Assembly: GCA_036186865.1 (NCBI GenBank)
Contig: AP025054.1
Span: 17,775,520 to 17,839,519 of the forward strand
DNA from: Eustoma russellianum
Lineage: Eukaryota > Streptophyta > Magnoliopsida > Gentianales > Gentianaceae
DNA length: 64,000 bases
Direction: 5' to 3'
Part shown: piece by piece, positions 23,271 through 34,573 of the stretch
Layout: every line of letters begins with the position of its first letter
Position numbering within the stretch: position 1 is the first letter of the stretch
The notes under the pieces: model-generated
Database searches by the model: none
What the model was told of the DNA's origin: nothing
What the model saw: the letters and a program-made list of their open reading frames with translations, nothing else
Program-made: the position numbers and the translations under genes

Positions 23271-24275
23271 TGTTGTCTGAAAAATTCTCATCACTTTATG
23301 ACATGTATAAAAAGGCAAAGATTGTTCAATCAAACCTAATCCCATGGCATGTTAATCAAAACTATGGGTATGAACTGAACTCTTGTGATTCTGAAAATGA
23401 CAAACCAAATCCAGTTAAGTTAAGCAATTTGAGTCAGACTATGGATAATATTGAAAATGCATTGCTTCAACTTAGAGACATGGTGCAAGTATTGATAGAA
23501 TCTGAAAAGAACAAAGACTTGCAATCTGACATTTCTGTGAATGATGGTTTGTATGAAATTAGCCCCAACATGCATGAAACTGGAACTCCTTTATCTGAAT
23601 TGCATGTTCAACCTTGTGTACTGTCTGAAGAAGACCCTTCACTTGAATCTGTTGGTGATTTCCAAAGTGTTAGTCGTTTGCTTATAGATGATGTTAATTG
23701 TGATAACACTTTGTCTGAAAATGATTTACATTGTGACATGCATATAAATGAAATTCCTGTGCATGATCTGCATTCTGCTGAGATGCTTGTTTCTGGGTTA
23801 CAATCTGAATTACATCCTGTACATATCATTGATGACATTGATGTAAGTAATTCTGTTGAGAATGACATTGATAAACTAGATTCTTATGATTTGATGTTAG
23901 CTGAACTAGACTGTCTACTTGATGTGGAGCTTAATCATGATGTCATTATTGAAATAGATTCAGCAACAAAATGAACATAAATCCTTGGATGAACTAGTTA
24001 ATGAATTGAATGACATATTTAGTATAGATGAAGATTCTATTTCTGAAATATCTATTTCATCTCATCTTGTTGAATGTCTGCCTGTTGTCATCTCAATTGA
24101 TACATCTTGTCTAAATATTGCACATGTCTATAAGATTTGTACATTTAGTGTTAACATGTTGCAATATGCTTTTTGGATGTTGTTTTTATCTGTTAGGATG
24201 TATGAGTTCTAAAATTTTTGTTATCATATTGTTAATACATCCTAAACATTTTAGAAAGCGTGTACACACCTTATT
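23271..24275 (+). pseudogene. Element C Gag-like ORF, second part
   Basis: Resumes after element D with the text matching LNEKFSSLNDMYKRAKIVQS in element G. Open to 23974, rich in Asp, Glu and Ser: VQVLIESEKNKDLQSDIS, SEEDPSLESVGDFQSVSRLL, DIDVSNSVENDIDKLDSYDL. A one-base insertion near 23968 (an A-run) shifts the frame, after which DELVNELNDIFSIDEDSIS continues. A second extra T near 24185 ends it at ~24212, before the hydrophobic tail seen in element G. It has no knuckle and no protease motif. Confidence 0.82.
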
Positions 24276-24410
24276 CTTTCTTCAAAGATAAGGATGCACC
24301 AAGGTATTTCACCTTCACCATTTGTATTATCATGTTCCTATTTGGTTATGGTGTAGTTGAGCATACGTGTACATCCTAAATCCCTATCCCTTATTCTATC
24401 CATGTTGAGA

Positions 24411-24443
24411 TTCGAGGACGAATCATTTTCAAGAGGGAGGGAA
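24411..24443 (+). promoter_or_regulatory. Element C polypurine tract with relic of pol 3' end
   Basis: The segment gattcgaggacgaatcattt at 24411-24430, then aagagggagggaa, directly precedes the LTR. The same segment in autonomous relatives encodes DSRTN...GG at the end of pol. In element C it is not part of any ORF, so it seems to be kept as DNA/RNA sequence. Confidence 0.75.
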
Positions 24444-25552
24444 TGATGAGCCCACGATGGGGTCAACACATATTTTCATGTATCATTTATTATCACATGT
24501 TAGTTCAGTAAGACATGGCATATCACTGTTAACTCCGCATACACTAGTGCTACTTCTTATGTATTATAGTCTTAACTAACCCTTAGGACATGTCATATAT
24601 GTTGTGTATATTGTGTTTGTTGCTTGATGTCTTTGAAGATAGGTCAAAGAGAGCTTTACATTGAAGAAGCATGAACACCGATCGATCCATGTCCCATCTG
24701 ATCGGATGATATCATTGTTCAAACAAAGCTTGAAGAACAAAAGTGAAAGACTGATCGATCGAAGTCATTTTCAATCGGATGATCCGATCACCCAGCCACA
24801 TCGATCGTTCGATGTCAAAAGCTGCTTTGTCACCTGCTTTGTTTTATCGGCTGCAACTTATCGAAATCAACCATGTAGAAGCCGAAATTTACTCCAATAA
24901 AATTTTGAAACCTAATGTTGAAGAACCAAAGCTGCTCCAAAGTTGCTCCAATCAAATACAATAGAGTGCAATCGAAAATTTGCAGCAAAAGAAATCTGAC
25001 CAGCCGCAATTCATAATTACAAGTTTCAAGCATTAAAATCTCATTGGACCTTAAAACTCTTGTGATGTATATTTCATTGGACCGCTTACCTGTTGCAACT
25101 TTAGTTAGTGTATATATAGTTGTAGAAAGAACATGTAAAAAAACCCTTTTATCAATTTAAACTTCGTGTTCTTCCTTTGGGAAAATACAGAGCTTCGGCT
25201 CGTTTTCAAAACGGAACCAGTTTGGTTCTTGTTTTACCTTTAATTCTTCCTGAGGTTAAAGAATTCCTTTAAGTTAACTCAACCGGTTACTTAATTGTAT
25301 CAACTTCATCTTTTGGTCTACAGCATCTTAGGGTCTCATAGAGGTTTTAGATGTGTTGGAAAGCCAAGGAAGAAGAGGTGTTGGCATAATCTGAGCCAAA
25401 AGCGACTAGCTACATTTCAAGGGGTGTCGTTAGATGTTCTTTGCCATAGTTGGGCTTGAATCAGTTCTTGGAGTTAGAGGAAACGATCCATTCCGCATTT
25501 GTCTTCATTGAGCCGTCCGTTCCTTTGGTCCGGGCTGCTCGGTGTCGTATCA
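24444..25552 (+). repeat. Element C 3' LTR
   Basis: 1,109 bp, ending ...GTGTCGTATCA, followed by TSD gtttg. Matches 11239-12355. Confidence 0.92.
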
Positions 25553-26217
25553 GTTTGCATACAATAGGAATGTTCATAGTGGTACTTTGCATTCTCTTTT
25601 GAAGTTGTTTATGGCTCTAACCCTTTATCCCCACTTGACTTAGTCCCCATTCCCATTCATGAACGTGTTAGTCTTGATGGAGAACGTAAGGCTAAACTTG
25701 TCAAAGATTTGCATGAAAAGGTTAAGTCACAACTTGAAGCTAAAAACAAAGTGTATGCCAAAAGAGCTAACAAGAACCGTAAGGCTGTTATTTGAACCTG
25801 GGGATCTCGTTTGGTTACACTTAAGGAAGGAAAGGTTTCCTAAGGAAAGGAAATCAAAGTTGATGCCAAGAGGCGATGGACCATTCAAAGTTGTCCAAAG
25901 ACTTGGAGATAACGCGTACGTCCTTGACATTCCTGAAGAAAAGTATGGTTCTGTCTCTAAAACTTTTAATGTTGCTAACCTTACTCCATTTAGTGTTGAT
26001 TTAGATTCGAGGTCGAATCCTTATCAAGAGGGGGGAATGATGAGCCCCAGCCAAGCCAAGAAGAACCAACCGCCGCGGGAGGTACGCCAATGCAAGACAA
26101 AGGCCCTATAACAAGAAGCATGGACATGAAGTTGGAACCTTCCTTTACAAGCATGTTGAGGATGAACCAAGTCAAGATAGCCTACATTGGATCCATTTGC
26201 TACAAGCTTTAACTTAG
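25553..26217 (+). pseudogene. pol: Element B integrase C-terminus with LTR-encoded tail
   Basis: Continues the integrase broken at 11238: AYNRNVHSGTLHS, VHERVSLDGERKAKLVKDLH, then (frameshift near 25790) GDLVWLHLRKERFPKERKSK, RGDGPFKVVQRLGDNAYVL, FNVANLTPFSVDLDSR. At the PPT a one-base loss in the G-run shifts the frame. In the other frame the LTR carries a continuing NDEP... tail with QDKGPITRSM and a HVEDEPSQDSLHW-like end, stop at 26215-26217. Compared with the 5' LTR a short deletion after GPITRSM further disrupts the tail here. Confidence 0.88.
26027..26037 (+). promoter_or_regulatory. Element B polypurine tract
   Basis: agaggggggaa directly upstream of the 3' LTR. Confidence 0.8.
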
Positions 26218-27447
26218 TTTTTGAATCATGTTGAATATGTTAGTTAGTCTTGTGTATTGTTCATATTGTTGAGTGCTTAGCTTCCTTCCTTTATAAATTG
26301 TTGTAAACTAACCAAGACATGTCCTAGTATGTTGCATATGTTTTTTGGTTGTGTTTGAGTTGTTTTTAGGTCAAGGAAGAATGATTGAACAAAGGCCAAA
26401 CGTTCAAACACCAAGTTGAGTTGAAAGGGCAAGCTGGCAGGAAGATACCTTCTTAGTATTTCAGCTATAACTCATCAACCACAACTTCAATTGATGTGAT
26501 TCTAGTTGGAGGTGAAAGCTAACAGGATAAGCTACAATTTTGATGTTCATCACTTTCCCAAACAAGGTCTGCATCAAGCTACAAAATCGTTGCAACAATC
26601 TGGCTGCTTAGTCACTGCTTCCAAAGGTCCACATCTGCAAGCAGGTCAAATTTAAACTGGCATAACTCACTCATCCCAGATCCAAACGACGTCATTCTGG
26701 TGTCTAAACACATATAAAGAGAAGGATCTACAATTCTTATTTGAAGTAAAAGAGCTAAATCGGTCTGGAAGATTATGTTATAATTCAAAACAGAAAACTG
26801 CTCAAAAACTAGACAGATTTCAGTTTCTTGACTTTTCAAGAAGCCTTTTCAACCAATCAGCTGCAAGGGGCCACTCCAACTCATCAAGGACATCCATATA
26901 ATATTCCAAAGCAAGGAGAAGCTGGTCCAATCAAAATTCAAAGGCAAATCAACTTGCAACCAAAAGGGAGTTTCAGCCGAAAGACAATTGCTGAAGTCAT
27001 CAAAAGTTTTCCAAGTTGCACTTTGTTTAACTTTCTTTCTTTGCTCCTATTGGACCCCTAACGTTTGTGTCTTTCTTAGAAGTCTTGTTTAGCTTTTAAA
27101 GTAGCTAAAAACGTTTGTAAATGGCAGAATTCCAATATACAACAAAACAGCAACTTTGCACCAAAAACTGTTTTCAGTTTTTCCATTTGAATCATTTGAT
27201 TCCCTTCAAGTTTTGAATCATAACTTGATTTTATTGCTTCTATAGCTTGGGATGGATATTGTTTGGAAGGGTTTAGGCTTGTCCAAATAAGTTGAGATCA
27301 TTTACTGAAGCTGATTCATCTTCTCGGCTGAATTCTGGATGATTGAGTTGCTTGGTGTTCTTGGAATATTCTGCATCTTCTTCCATGGATCCAGCTGAGT
27401 TTATTGAGTTGAAGAAAGGTCCTAAATAGCTGAGTAATTGTGCATCA
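26038..27447 (+). repeat. Element B 3' LTR
   Basis: 1,410 bp, TGATGAGCCCC...GTGCATCA, followed by TSD tgatt (27448-27452) and then element A LTR sequence. It differs from the 5' copy by scattered substitutions and short indels. Confidence 0.93.
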
Positions 27448-27452
27448 TGATT

Positions 27453-28341
27453 TGATGAGTAGGATGGGTTGAACTTGAATTCAAAAGTTGGATGAAGTTT
27501 TAATTCAAGTTGAGTTTGAATTTGAGTGCACCTTGAATTTGTTTGTTGTCTATCCTCCTCCTATCCTTCCAGCCGTGTTTTGTTGAGGAATGAAGAGTAG
27601 AAAATCTGATTTGATGATGATAAGATGGTTGAGATTCAATTCAAATGATGGTTGAAGTTTGAATTCAAATTGAGTTTGAATTTGAATTCAAACTTGGATT
27701 CACTTTGAATTGGGATCTATCCTTCTCTTATCCTCCAAGATGGCGTCTACATGGCTGGAGATAATGGCTGAAATCTCTTGACATTTAAGTCTCCAATTGG
27801 TTGAAACTTGAATTCAAATCATGGTTGAATTTAAATTCAAGTTTAACTTCAAGTTTAATTTCAATTTGATCTTCATCCTTGCACTTCAAAATGGCCAGCC
27901 TCTTGGTTGTTGATTGGGTATGATTTTGAGTTCAATTTTGAAAAAGGAATTCCATCCTGGACACGTTTGAATTTGTCTTTGTGGAGACAAACATTCTTTT
28001 CAAAACAACATTCCCTTTGTCTCCTTCATTTGCAACACACGCCTACAATGTTCCCTTTGGGCCTCCATTTCATTTTGGATCTTCCATGTACCTAATTTAC
28101 CTACAAAGAAAACACATAAAACAAAGACCACAAGAAACAAGACAAAATTCAAAAATAAAGAAAGCACACACGCACACGCATAAAACGGTCAAAGGGGGGG
28201 TTCAATGAAGTGAACCCATGGAACCTTAGGTTCATCTTAAACATGCTTATACAAGAAGGTTCCAACTTGATGACAATTTCTCTTGCCCTCCTTCTTGTCA
28301 TAGGACCCTTGACCTCTTGATGGGACGGTTGATCCTCATCA
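27453..28341 (-). repeat. Element A 3' LTR, U3-side part
   Basis: Completes the LTR broken at 2876; matches 59767-59871 and 61289-62055 of the 5' LTR, including the aattcaaattgagtttgaattt repeats. It contains gtctatcctcctcctatcc (27548-27566), the unoccupied form of the site where solo LTR I sits in the other LTR. It ends ...gatcctcatca next to the PPT. Confidence 0.9.
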
Positions 28342-28672
28342 ATCCCCCCTTCCTCAAGAGGATTCGTCCTCGAATTGAAAAGGTTATCAGTGAAAGGGGT
28401 AAGGTCAGCAACATTAAAGGTAGGCGAAATAGAACCATACCTTTCAGGAAGATCAAGGATGTATGCATTGTCACCTATGCGTTTCAAAACTTTGAAAGGT
28501 CCATCTCCTCGAGGTAACAATTTTGAGTTTCGCTCATTCGGAAATCTTTCTTTGCGCAAATGTAACCACGCTAAATCACCAGGTTTAAACACAACTCGTT
28601 TTGATGTTTGTTAGCTTGTCTTTCATAAGCTTTGTTTTTCTTTTCAAATTGTGTTTTAACGTGCTCATGCAG
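28149..28672 (-). pseudogene. pol: Element A integrase C-terminus with LTR-encoded tail
   Basis: From 28672 back: KLHEHVKTQFE, KNKAYERQANK, then (frameshift ~28590) FKPGDLAWLHLRKERFPNER, RGDGPFKVLKRIGDNAYILD, FNVADLTPFTD, SRTNPLEEGGIDED. The PPT is at 28342-28356. Inside the LTR: HQEVKGPMTRRRAREIV, then a frameshift. The equivalent tail in element H ends ...PWVHFIEPST. Element E is inserted at 28673, and the part that should lie upstream of KLHE is partly deleted on the far side (37536 onward). Confidence 0.88.
28342..28356 (-). promoter_or_regulatory. Element A polypurine tract
   Basis: The minus strand reads gaggaaggggggat immediately before the 3' LTR. Confidence 0.8.
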
Positions 28673-29847
28673 TGATAAGCCAAATAAAGGCTAGAAAACG
28701 TTTTCAAGACTTTGTCTTCTACTCCAAACTGATTTGAACCTCGGCTATGGCAAAGAACATCACAATGACACCCCTTGAACTGTAACCGTTTGTTCTTGGC
28801 TTAATTTATACCAACACCTCTTCCTCTTTGGCATTCCAACACATCTAAAACCTCATTGAGACCCTAAGATGCTGTAAACCAAAAATGAAGTAAATACTAA
28901 CAAGTTTCTAGGCTTTGAACTTGAAAGAAACCGTTATTGGCTTAAGCTTCAACTAGAAAGTTGAGAATTCCTTAAAGGAAGTTTTGATTGAAATGTGTTT
29001 GATAATCTGGGTGTTTGTACATTCAGGTTCCTAACCTACTTATAACAAACGAAATTACAAAGGGTACAAGGTTTAAAATACAAAGTACAAGTCTAAAAAA
29101 CATGCTTGCTTTTGAACAATTTTGGTTCCAAGAAAGCTGGTTGCTTTGCCGTTCCTTCCTTGCTTGTTTTCAGCCTTCTTTCTTGATCAATTTTGATTGG
29201 ATAATACTTTGAGCAGCTTGCTTTGAATTGCCTTTGATTGGTTGTAAGTTTGGCTTTGAATTTTCAAACCAATTAAGCCTTAATCAGCCGATTTCTTCAA
29301 AGGAGTTGATTGGATCAAATTTGTGCAGCTTGTTTGCTTGTCTCTAACTTGATTTTGATTGGTTTGAACATTTGCAAGACTTCTTCCTATGGTTAAAGCT
29401 TTGAGCAGCTTGTCCATCCTTTTTGCGTGCAGAACAATTCTTGAATTTGACATGAGTGCTTGTCACCTCCTTGCTTGTAAGCTACTTGCTTATCACCTCC
29501 TTGCTGAACAAAAATTCAGGTTCTAATTGTTTTCAAGCTAAGTACGTGTACCTGAAAGACAAGGCAATAATACAACACAAACTATCCTAAAACAAGGTTA
29601 ACCAACCAACAATATTAAAAAGAACAACTAAAGATATGTACAACATGTTTTGATACAACTAGATCAAAGCTTGTATCATATAAACCCAATGGACATCATC
29701 TCTGCTTGGTTCATCCTCTTCATGCCTATAAAGAAATGATTCAACACAATGTAACAACTTCTTAGCCATACTCCTTGTTATGGGACCTGTGCGGGCAGTG
29801 AGGTGTCATCAGTGTTTGTATCCACAAGGTTAGGCTGTAGCTCATCA
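28673..29847 (-). repeat. Element E 3' LTR
   Basis: 1,175 bp. Its outer edge reads tgataagcc where the other copy has tgatgagcc, one substitution. 29847-29659 encode the polyprotein tail. Confidence 0.92.
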
Positions 29848-31110
29848 TTCCCTCCCACTTGAGAAGGATTCGTCCTCGAATCTGAATCAATACTAAATGG
29901 AGAAAGGTCAGCAACATTAAAAGTTTTAGAGATAGGACCATACCTTTCTTCAGGAAAGATCGAGAAACATAGGCATTATCACCAAGCCGTTTCAACATTT
30001 TGAACGGTCCATCGCCTCTTGGCTTCAACTTTTGAGTCCCTTTCCTTAGGGAATCTTTCTTTCCTCAGTTGTAACCAAACACGATCACCAGGCTCAAATA
30101 TAACAACTTTACGATTCCTGTTGGCTCTATTGGCATACACTTTATTCTTAGCTTCAAGTTGTGACTTAACCTTTTCATGCATTCTTTTCACAAGTTTTGC
30201 TTTTCGTTCACCATCTAAACTAAACGTTCATGAACAGGTATGGGAACAAGATCAAGCGGGGACCAAAGGGTTTAAAGCCCATAAAACAACTTCAAAAGGA
30301 GAATGCAAGTTCCACTATGAACAATCTATTGTATGCAAACTCAATATACGCTAAGCGTCTTCCCAATTCTTAAGTTCTTTTGAATGACAACACGTAACAG
30401 TTGAGACAAAGTTCTATTAACAACTTCAGTTTGACACATCGGTTGTGGTTGAGCAGTTGTTAGAAAATAACAATTAGTACCAAGTTTACTCCACAAAACA
30501 CGCCAAGAAATTGACTTACCGAAAACTTTTGTATCTCTATCACTAACAATTGTACGTGGCATGCCATGCAATCTAACAATCTCCCTTAAAGAACAAATCA
30601 GCCAATATGAATAGCATCATCAACTTTCTTACATGCAATGAAATGTGCCATTTTTGGAAAATCTATCAACAACAAACAAAGATGCTATCTTACCAGTTTT
30701 GGATCGAGGCAATCCAATACAAAGTCCATAGAAAAGATCAGTCCAAGGTGAGCTTGGAACAGATAAGGGAGGTACAATCCATGTGGTTGTGTTCTAGATT
30801 TGCTTGTTTGCAAGTAAGTATACATTGGTCACATACCTATCAACATGTGCTTTCATATGCGGCCAGAAGAAATGTCCTTAAGTGTTTCCAAAGTTTTTAA
30901 CGAGCCAAAATGACCCATTAAACCTCCTCCATGAGCTTCTTTTATCGACAACTCTCTAATGAACACATTGGTACACATAAACTTATGTTCTTTAAACAAA
31001 TAACCATCATGCAAGTAATATTTTAGCAAAAGGTGACTCAATGCATGCTTGATAGATAGAACTAAAGTCATGATCAGAATGATACATCTCTTTGATAGAC
31101 TCCAAACCAA
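29659..31110 (-). pseudogene. pol: Element E integrase with LTR-encoded tail
   Basis: N-terminus ~31000-30850: YLHDGYLFKEHK, ELSIKEAHGGGLMGHFGSLK. Core scattered over frames with MHGMPRTIVSDRDTK (30571) and the TDGQTEVVNR-like region near 30430. C-terminus 30191-29880: EKVKSQLEAKNKVYANRANR, VVIFEPGDRVWLQLRKERFP, then frameshifts. The tail with GPITRSMAKKLLHC lies in the LTR, stop at 29659-29661. It has more than ten indels relative to element D, mostly in homopolymers. Confidence 0.86.
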
Positions 31111-31129
31111 ACATGTTACATGAAAGAGT

Positions 31130-31649
31130 AGTAATCAAAGTATAGCGACGAGATAATGCTCATCAGCAACAACATTTTCTTTTCCTTGCTTATACTTGAT
31201 CACATAAGGAATTGTTCAATGAATTCAACCCATTTGGCATGTCTTTTGTTCAATTTTCCTTGACCTTTCTAGATACTTAAGGCTTTCATGATCAGTATGA
31301 ATCACAAATTCCTTAGGTTGCAGGATAATGTTTGCCAAGTTTGTAAAGAACGGGACAAGGGCATACAATTCTTTGATCATAGGTTGAATAATGTATGGAA
31401 GCTCCTTTTCAATTTCTCACTAAAGTAGGCAACAGTTTTGTTACCTTGATGCATACAGCTCCAATGCCAACTCCACTGCATCACAACTTCAAACATTTCA
31501 TCAAAGTTGGGCAATCTCAGGATAGGTGCAGAAGTTAGACGTTTCTTAAGTTCCTCAAAGGCTTGTTGTTGTGATTCTCCCCATTCAAAACTTACATCTT
31601 TCTTGACTAACTCATTCAAGGGTGCAGCTATGGTAGAGAAATCCTTCAC
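31130..31649 (-). pseudogene. pol: Element E RNase H
   Basis: KDFSTIAAPLNELVKKDVSF, EWGESQQQAFEELKKRLTSA, RLPNFDEMFEV, then an indel cluster (31380-31500) that removes the clear ECDAS text. HTDHESL and the NVVADALSRRY-like block are recognisable near 31290 and 31150. Confidence 0.84.
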
Positions 31650-32736
31650 AAAACGTCCTATAGAAGCTAGCTAATCCATGAAAACTCCTAACATCTCCAG
31701 CAGACTTAGGGGTTGGCCACTCAGTTATGGATTTAACTTTCTCTTGGTCCATTTCAATTCCTTCAGCACTAATCACAAATCCTAAGAATGTAACATTCTC
31801 CAGACAGAAAGAACACTTCTTGAAATTAGCATACAACTTTTCTTTCTGTAGGGTGACAAAACAGCTCTAAGATGGATCAGATGTTCACTTAGGGTTTTGG
31901 AGTAGATAAGAATGTCATCAAAGTAAACTACTACAAATTTCCCTATGAATTTCCTTAAGACCTCATTCATTAACCTCATGAAAGTACTAGGGGCTTGGTT
32001 AAACCAAAGGGCATAACTAACCATTCGTACAATCCAAATTTAGTCTTAAAGGCAGTTTTCCATTCATCACCTTCCCTAATTCTCACTTGGAAATATCCTT
32101 GTTTAAGATCTACTTTGCTAAAGCATCCTAGACCCATGCAACATATCCAACATGTCATCCAACCTAGGAATAGGGTATCTATACTTCACAGTGATCTTAT
32201 TGATGGCTCTACAATCAGTACACATTCTCCAAGTTCCATCTTTCTTAGGACATATGATAACAGGAACAACACAAGGACTCATACTCTCTTTTACTTTACC
32301 TTGGGTCAATAATTCCTCAACTTGTTTTTGGATTTCCTTAGTTTCCTCTGGATTGGCTCTATAGGCAGGTCTGTTTGGCAGAACAGCTCCTGGAATGAAA
32401 TCTATTTGATGCTCAATGCCTCTTAGAGGTGGTAAACCTGGGGATCTCCTTCAGGAAACAAGCTAGAAAATTCTTGAAGTAAAGATGCAACTTCACTTGG
32501 TAAAGTAGATGGTATTTCGATGAAGAGAACAGAGTTTCTTTGTAAAGCAAGATATAAACAGTTTTGTTTGAATTGATAGCATGGAATACCTCGCTTTGAG
32601 ATGCAAAGAATGCACTTTTCTTTAGAGATGGTTCAGCAGAAACTTTGATTTCTTTCGGTTCAATTTTAAGATGAGAAGTTTTCAGTTGGTTTTCTTTGAT
32701 GAAAATCCTTTCCAAGTTCCTTTTCTTTTGGATCAT
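31612..32736 (-). pseudogene. pol: Element E reverse transcriptase
   Basis: Linker 32736-32413 (KRNLERIFIKENQL, SAFFASQSEVFHAINSNKTV), VKESMSPCVVPVIICPKKDG, MCTDCRAINKITVKYRYPIP, DLKQGYFQVRIREGDEWKTA, YFDD at 31914-31925, FLGFVISAEGIEMDQEKVKS. Frames break near 32400, 32130, 31990 and 31830. The Val of VPKKDG reads CPKKDG. Confidence 0.88.
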
Positions 32737-32829
32737 TATGGCTTTTTAACATTCGTTGTTGATCCTCAAAGACTTTGTGCGGGGGCAAGGCATTTAATTG
32801 AACAGTTTGTTGTTATGCCTAAAGGAATA

Positions 32830-33340
32830 TCTATTCAGGTAACCATCATATGTAACCTTGTTTGTCAAATTGCCACGGTCTACCTAATAAGATATGACTT
32901 GATTGCATAGGGGCTACATCACATAACACCTCAGCAGAATACCCACTCAATTGATAAAGAACTAGGACTTGCTTTGTTACTTTAACTTCACCACACTCAT
33001 TAAGCCACGTAAGTCTATAAGGACGGGGGTGATTAATCAAAAGGTAACTCAAGTTTCCTAACAAGTTCAAAACTTGCAACATTGGTACATGAACCGGAGT
33101 CAATGATTAAAGTGCAGACTTTCTTTTTAACCATACAGTGAATGTGGAATATGTTCTCTCTTTGTATTTCAGGTTCTTCAGTTTTAATTTGGGCACTTAG
33201 AGCTCGACGGACAACTAAGAACTCTTTTGTTTCACACTCATTAATCTCTTCACTAATCTCTTCTTCTTCCTCACATGTTTGTTCAATTTCATTGTTTTCT
33301 TCACTCTCTTCCAATTCTTCCTCAGAATAATACTCATTAG
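32830..33340 (-). pseudogene. pol: Element E protease
   Basis: Acidic linker with EEEEISEEINECETKEFLVV, IQRENIFHIHCMVKKKVCTL, the catalytic DSG at 33093-33101 (IIDSGSCTNVASFELV), then a one-base insertion near 33042 and LINHPRPYRLTWLNECGEVK, HILLGRPWQFDKQ. The first ~140 codons from 33455 are open, making this the best-kept family-2 protease start in the window. Confidence 0.87.
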
Positions 33341-34573
33341 ACTCTTCAATAAACAAGATGCGTTTAGGGTTGGGACATTGATTAGCAAAATGACCTTTTC
33401 CTAAGCATTTAAAACATTGAATATCACGAGTCTTAACATTAGGCGTACCTTCCACCTTGGCTTTGCCTTTATCAGTGATTGGAAGCTTTGGACGATTTTG
33501 GATATTCTGGGTTGATTTTCCTTGGAATCCACGGCCTTGACCTTGTTGTGGACGGAAAGGCGTCCTGGGCTGGTGTTCTAGGAAAACTCAAAGGATTAGT
33601 CCGAAAAGAAGGGTTAGAAGTTTTTACCTTCAATTGTCTTTCCACTTTCTCAGCAATGTGAACCATAGAAGCCAGATCAGAGTAAGGTGTAAGTTCCACC
33701 TTAAATGCAATCTCTTTGTTCAAACCAGCTAGAAATCTAGCCATTGTGGCTTCCTCAGCTTCTTCTATGTTAGCCCTGGTAAGCAGATGTTCTAATTCTT
33801 TATAAAATTCATCAACAGATCTATTACCTTGAGAAAGTTGTTGCAATTTCTGGAAAATGCTTCTTTCATAGGAAGGAGATATGAATCTCTTCCTCATCTC
33901 TTTGTTTCAGCTCGGACCAAGTAACAACAGGGGGCTGTCTGTTCTTCTCCTGGTGTTCTTCAATTGGTTCCCACCAAGTAAAGCATAATCTACAAATTCA
34001 AAAGTTGCATACCGCCACTTTGGCCAATTCAGAATAGTTAGTGCAAGAATACATATGATCTACTTTTGTTTCCCATTGCAGATAATGCTTCAGGATCACT
34101 TTTCCCTTGGAAGGAGGGTATTGTCAGTTTTAGTAGTAATGAACTCTTCTTCAAGATGTTCATCTCTATCAGGCTGACGTTCATCATACCGTTCTTCCGG
34201 ATAGTGTTCTTCATTGTACTCAGGGAGATAATCAAATCTCTCCTCAAAAGAAATGTTCCTACGACCACCATTACTACCTCGACCTCTACCTTCTACCTCT
34301 ATGTGATGTGACTCTTCTACGGTTCAACATGAGACTCATTACCATAAGAGGTGCCTTCTTGAAAAGTATACTAGGTTCCTTTTGATATGAGGTTGGCTTT
34401 TCTACTTTGCTTATCCTTTGTTTGTTATCCTCTATATCACTTCTCATTAAACCAAACTGATTAACAAGGAAAGCGAGTGTTTGATGTATATTCTCTAGGG
34501 TAACAGGGACTGGGGATGGGACAGGAGTAGATGGGGACGGGGATGGTGCATTATCTTTCTGTTGGGGACCCAT
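33341..34573 (-). pseudogene. gag: Element E Gag
   Basis: Starts at ATG 34573 (MGPQQKDNAP), a Pro/Ser-rich N-terminus, then VTLENIHQTLAFLVNQFGLM (predicted helix) and SDIEDNKQR. The capsid core is recovered over several frames: IPSFQGKSDPEAL (34120), KRFISPSYERSIFQKLQQLS, VDEFYKELEHLLTRANIEEA, ARFLAGLNKEIAFKVEL (33897-33650). The CCHC knuckle CFKCLGKGHFANQC is in the open frame starting 33455. Frameshifts lie near 34330, 34090, 33900 and 33480. Confidence 0.88.

Larger units (their letters stand above)
11239..25552 (+). mobile_element. Element C: family-4 non-autonomous LTR element with a Gag-like ORF, split by element D
   Basis: LTRs at 11239-12355 and 24444-25552; TSD gtttg at 11234-11238 and 25553-25557, inside element B integrase. 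Own length without D is ~5.2 kb. Internal: degenerate PBS, ~1.5 kb leader resembling that of element B, a Gag-derived acidic ORF, a short relic of a pol 3' end, and a PPT. No protease, RT, RNase H or integrase of its own is present, so it would need enzymes in trans. Confidence 0.9.
2877..27447 (+). mobile_element. Element B: family-1 Ty3/gypsy (CRM-like) element with nested MITE and elements C/D
   Basis: LTRs at 2877-4307 and 26038-27447; 5-bp TSD tgatt at 2872-2876 and 27448-27452. The pre-insertion sequence gctgatttgatgagtag survives unbroken in the other LTR of element A near 59762. Internal order is PBS, ~2.15 kb leader, gag, protease (split by a hAT-like MITE), RT, RNase H, integrase (split by element C), PPT. 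Own length without insertions is about 9.7 kb. Confidence 0.92.

Noticed and set aside
27453..28341. Independent solo LTR to the right of element B
   Set aside because: TSD tgatt and continuity with 2504-2876 show that it is the other half of A's 3' LTR, followed by A's PPT and integrase end.
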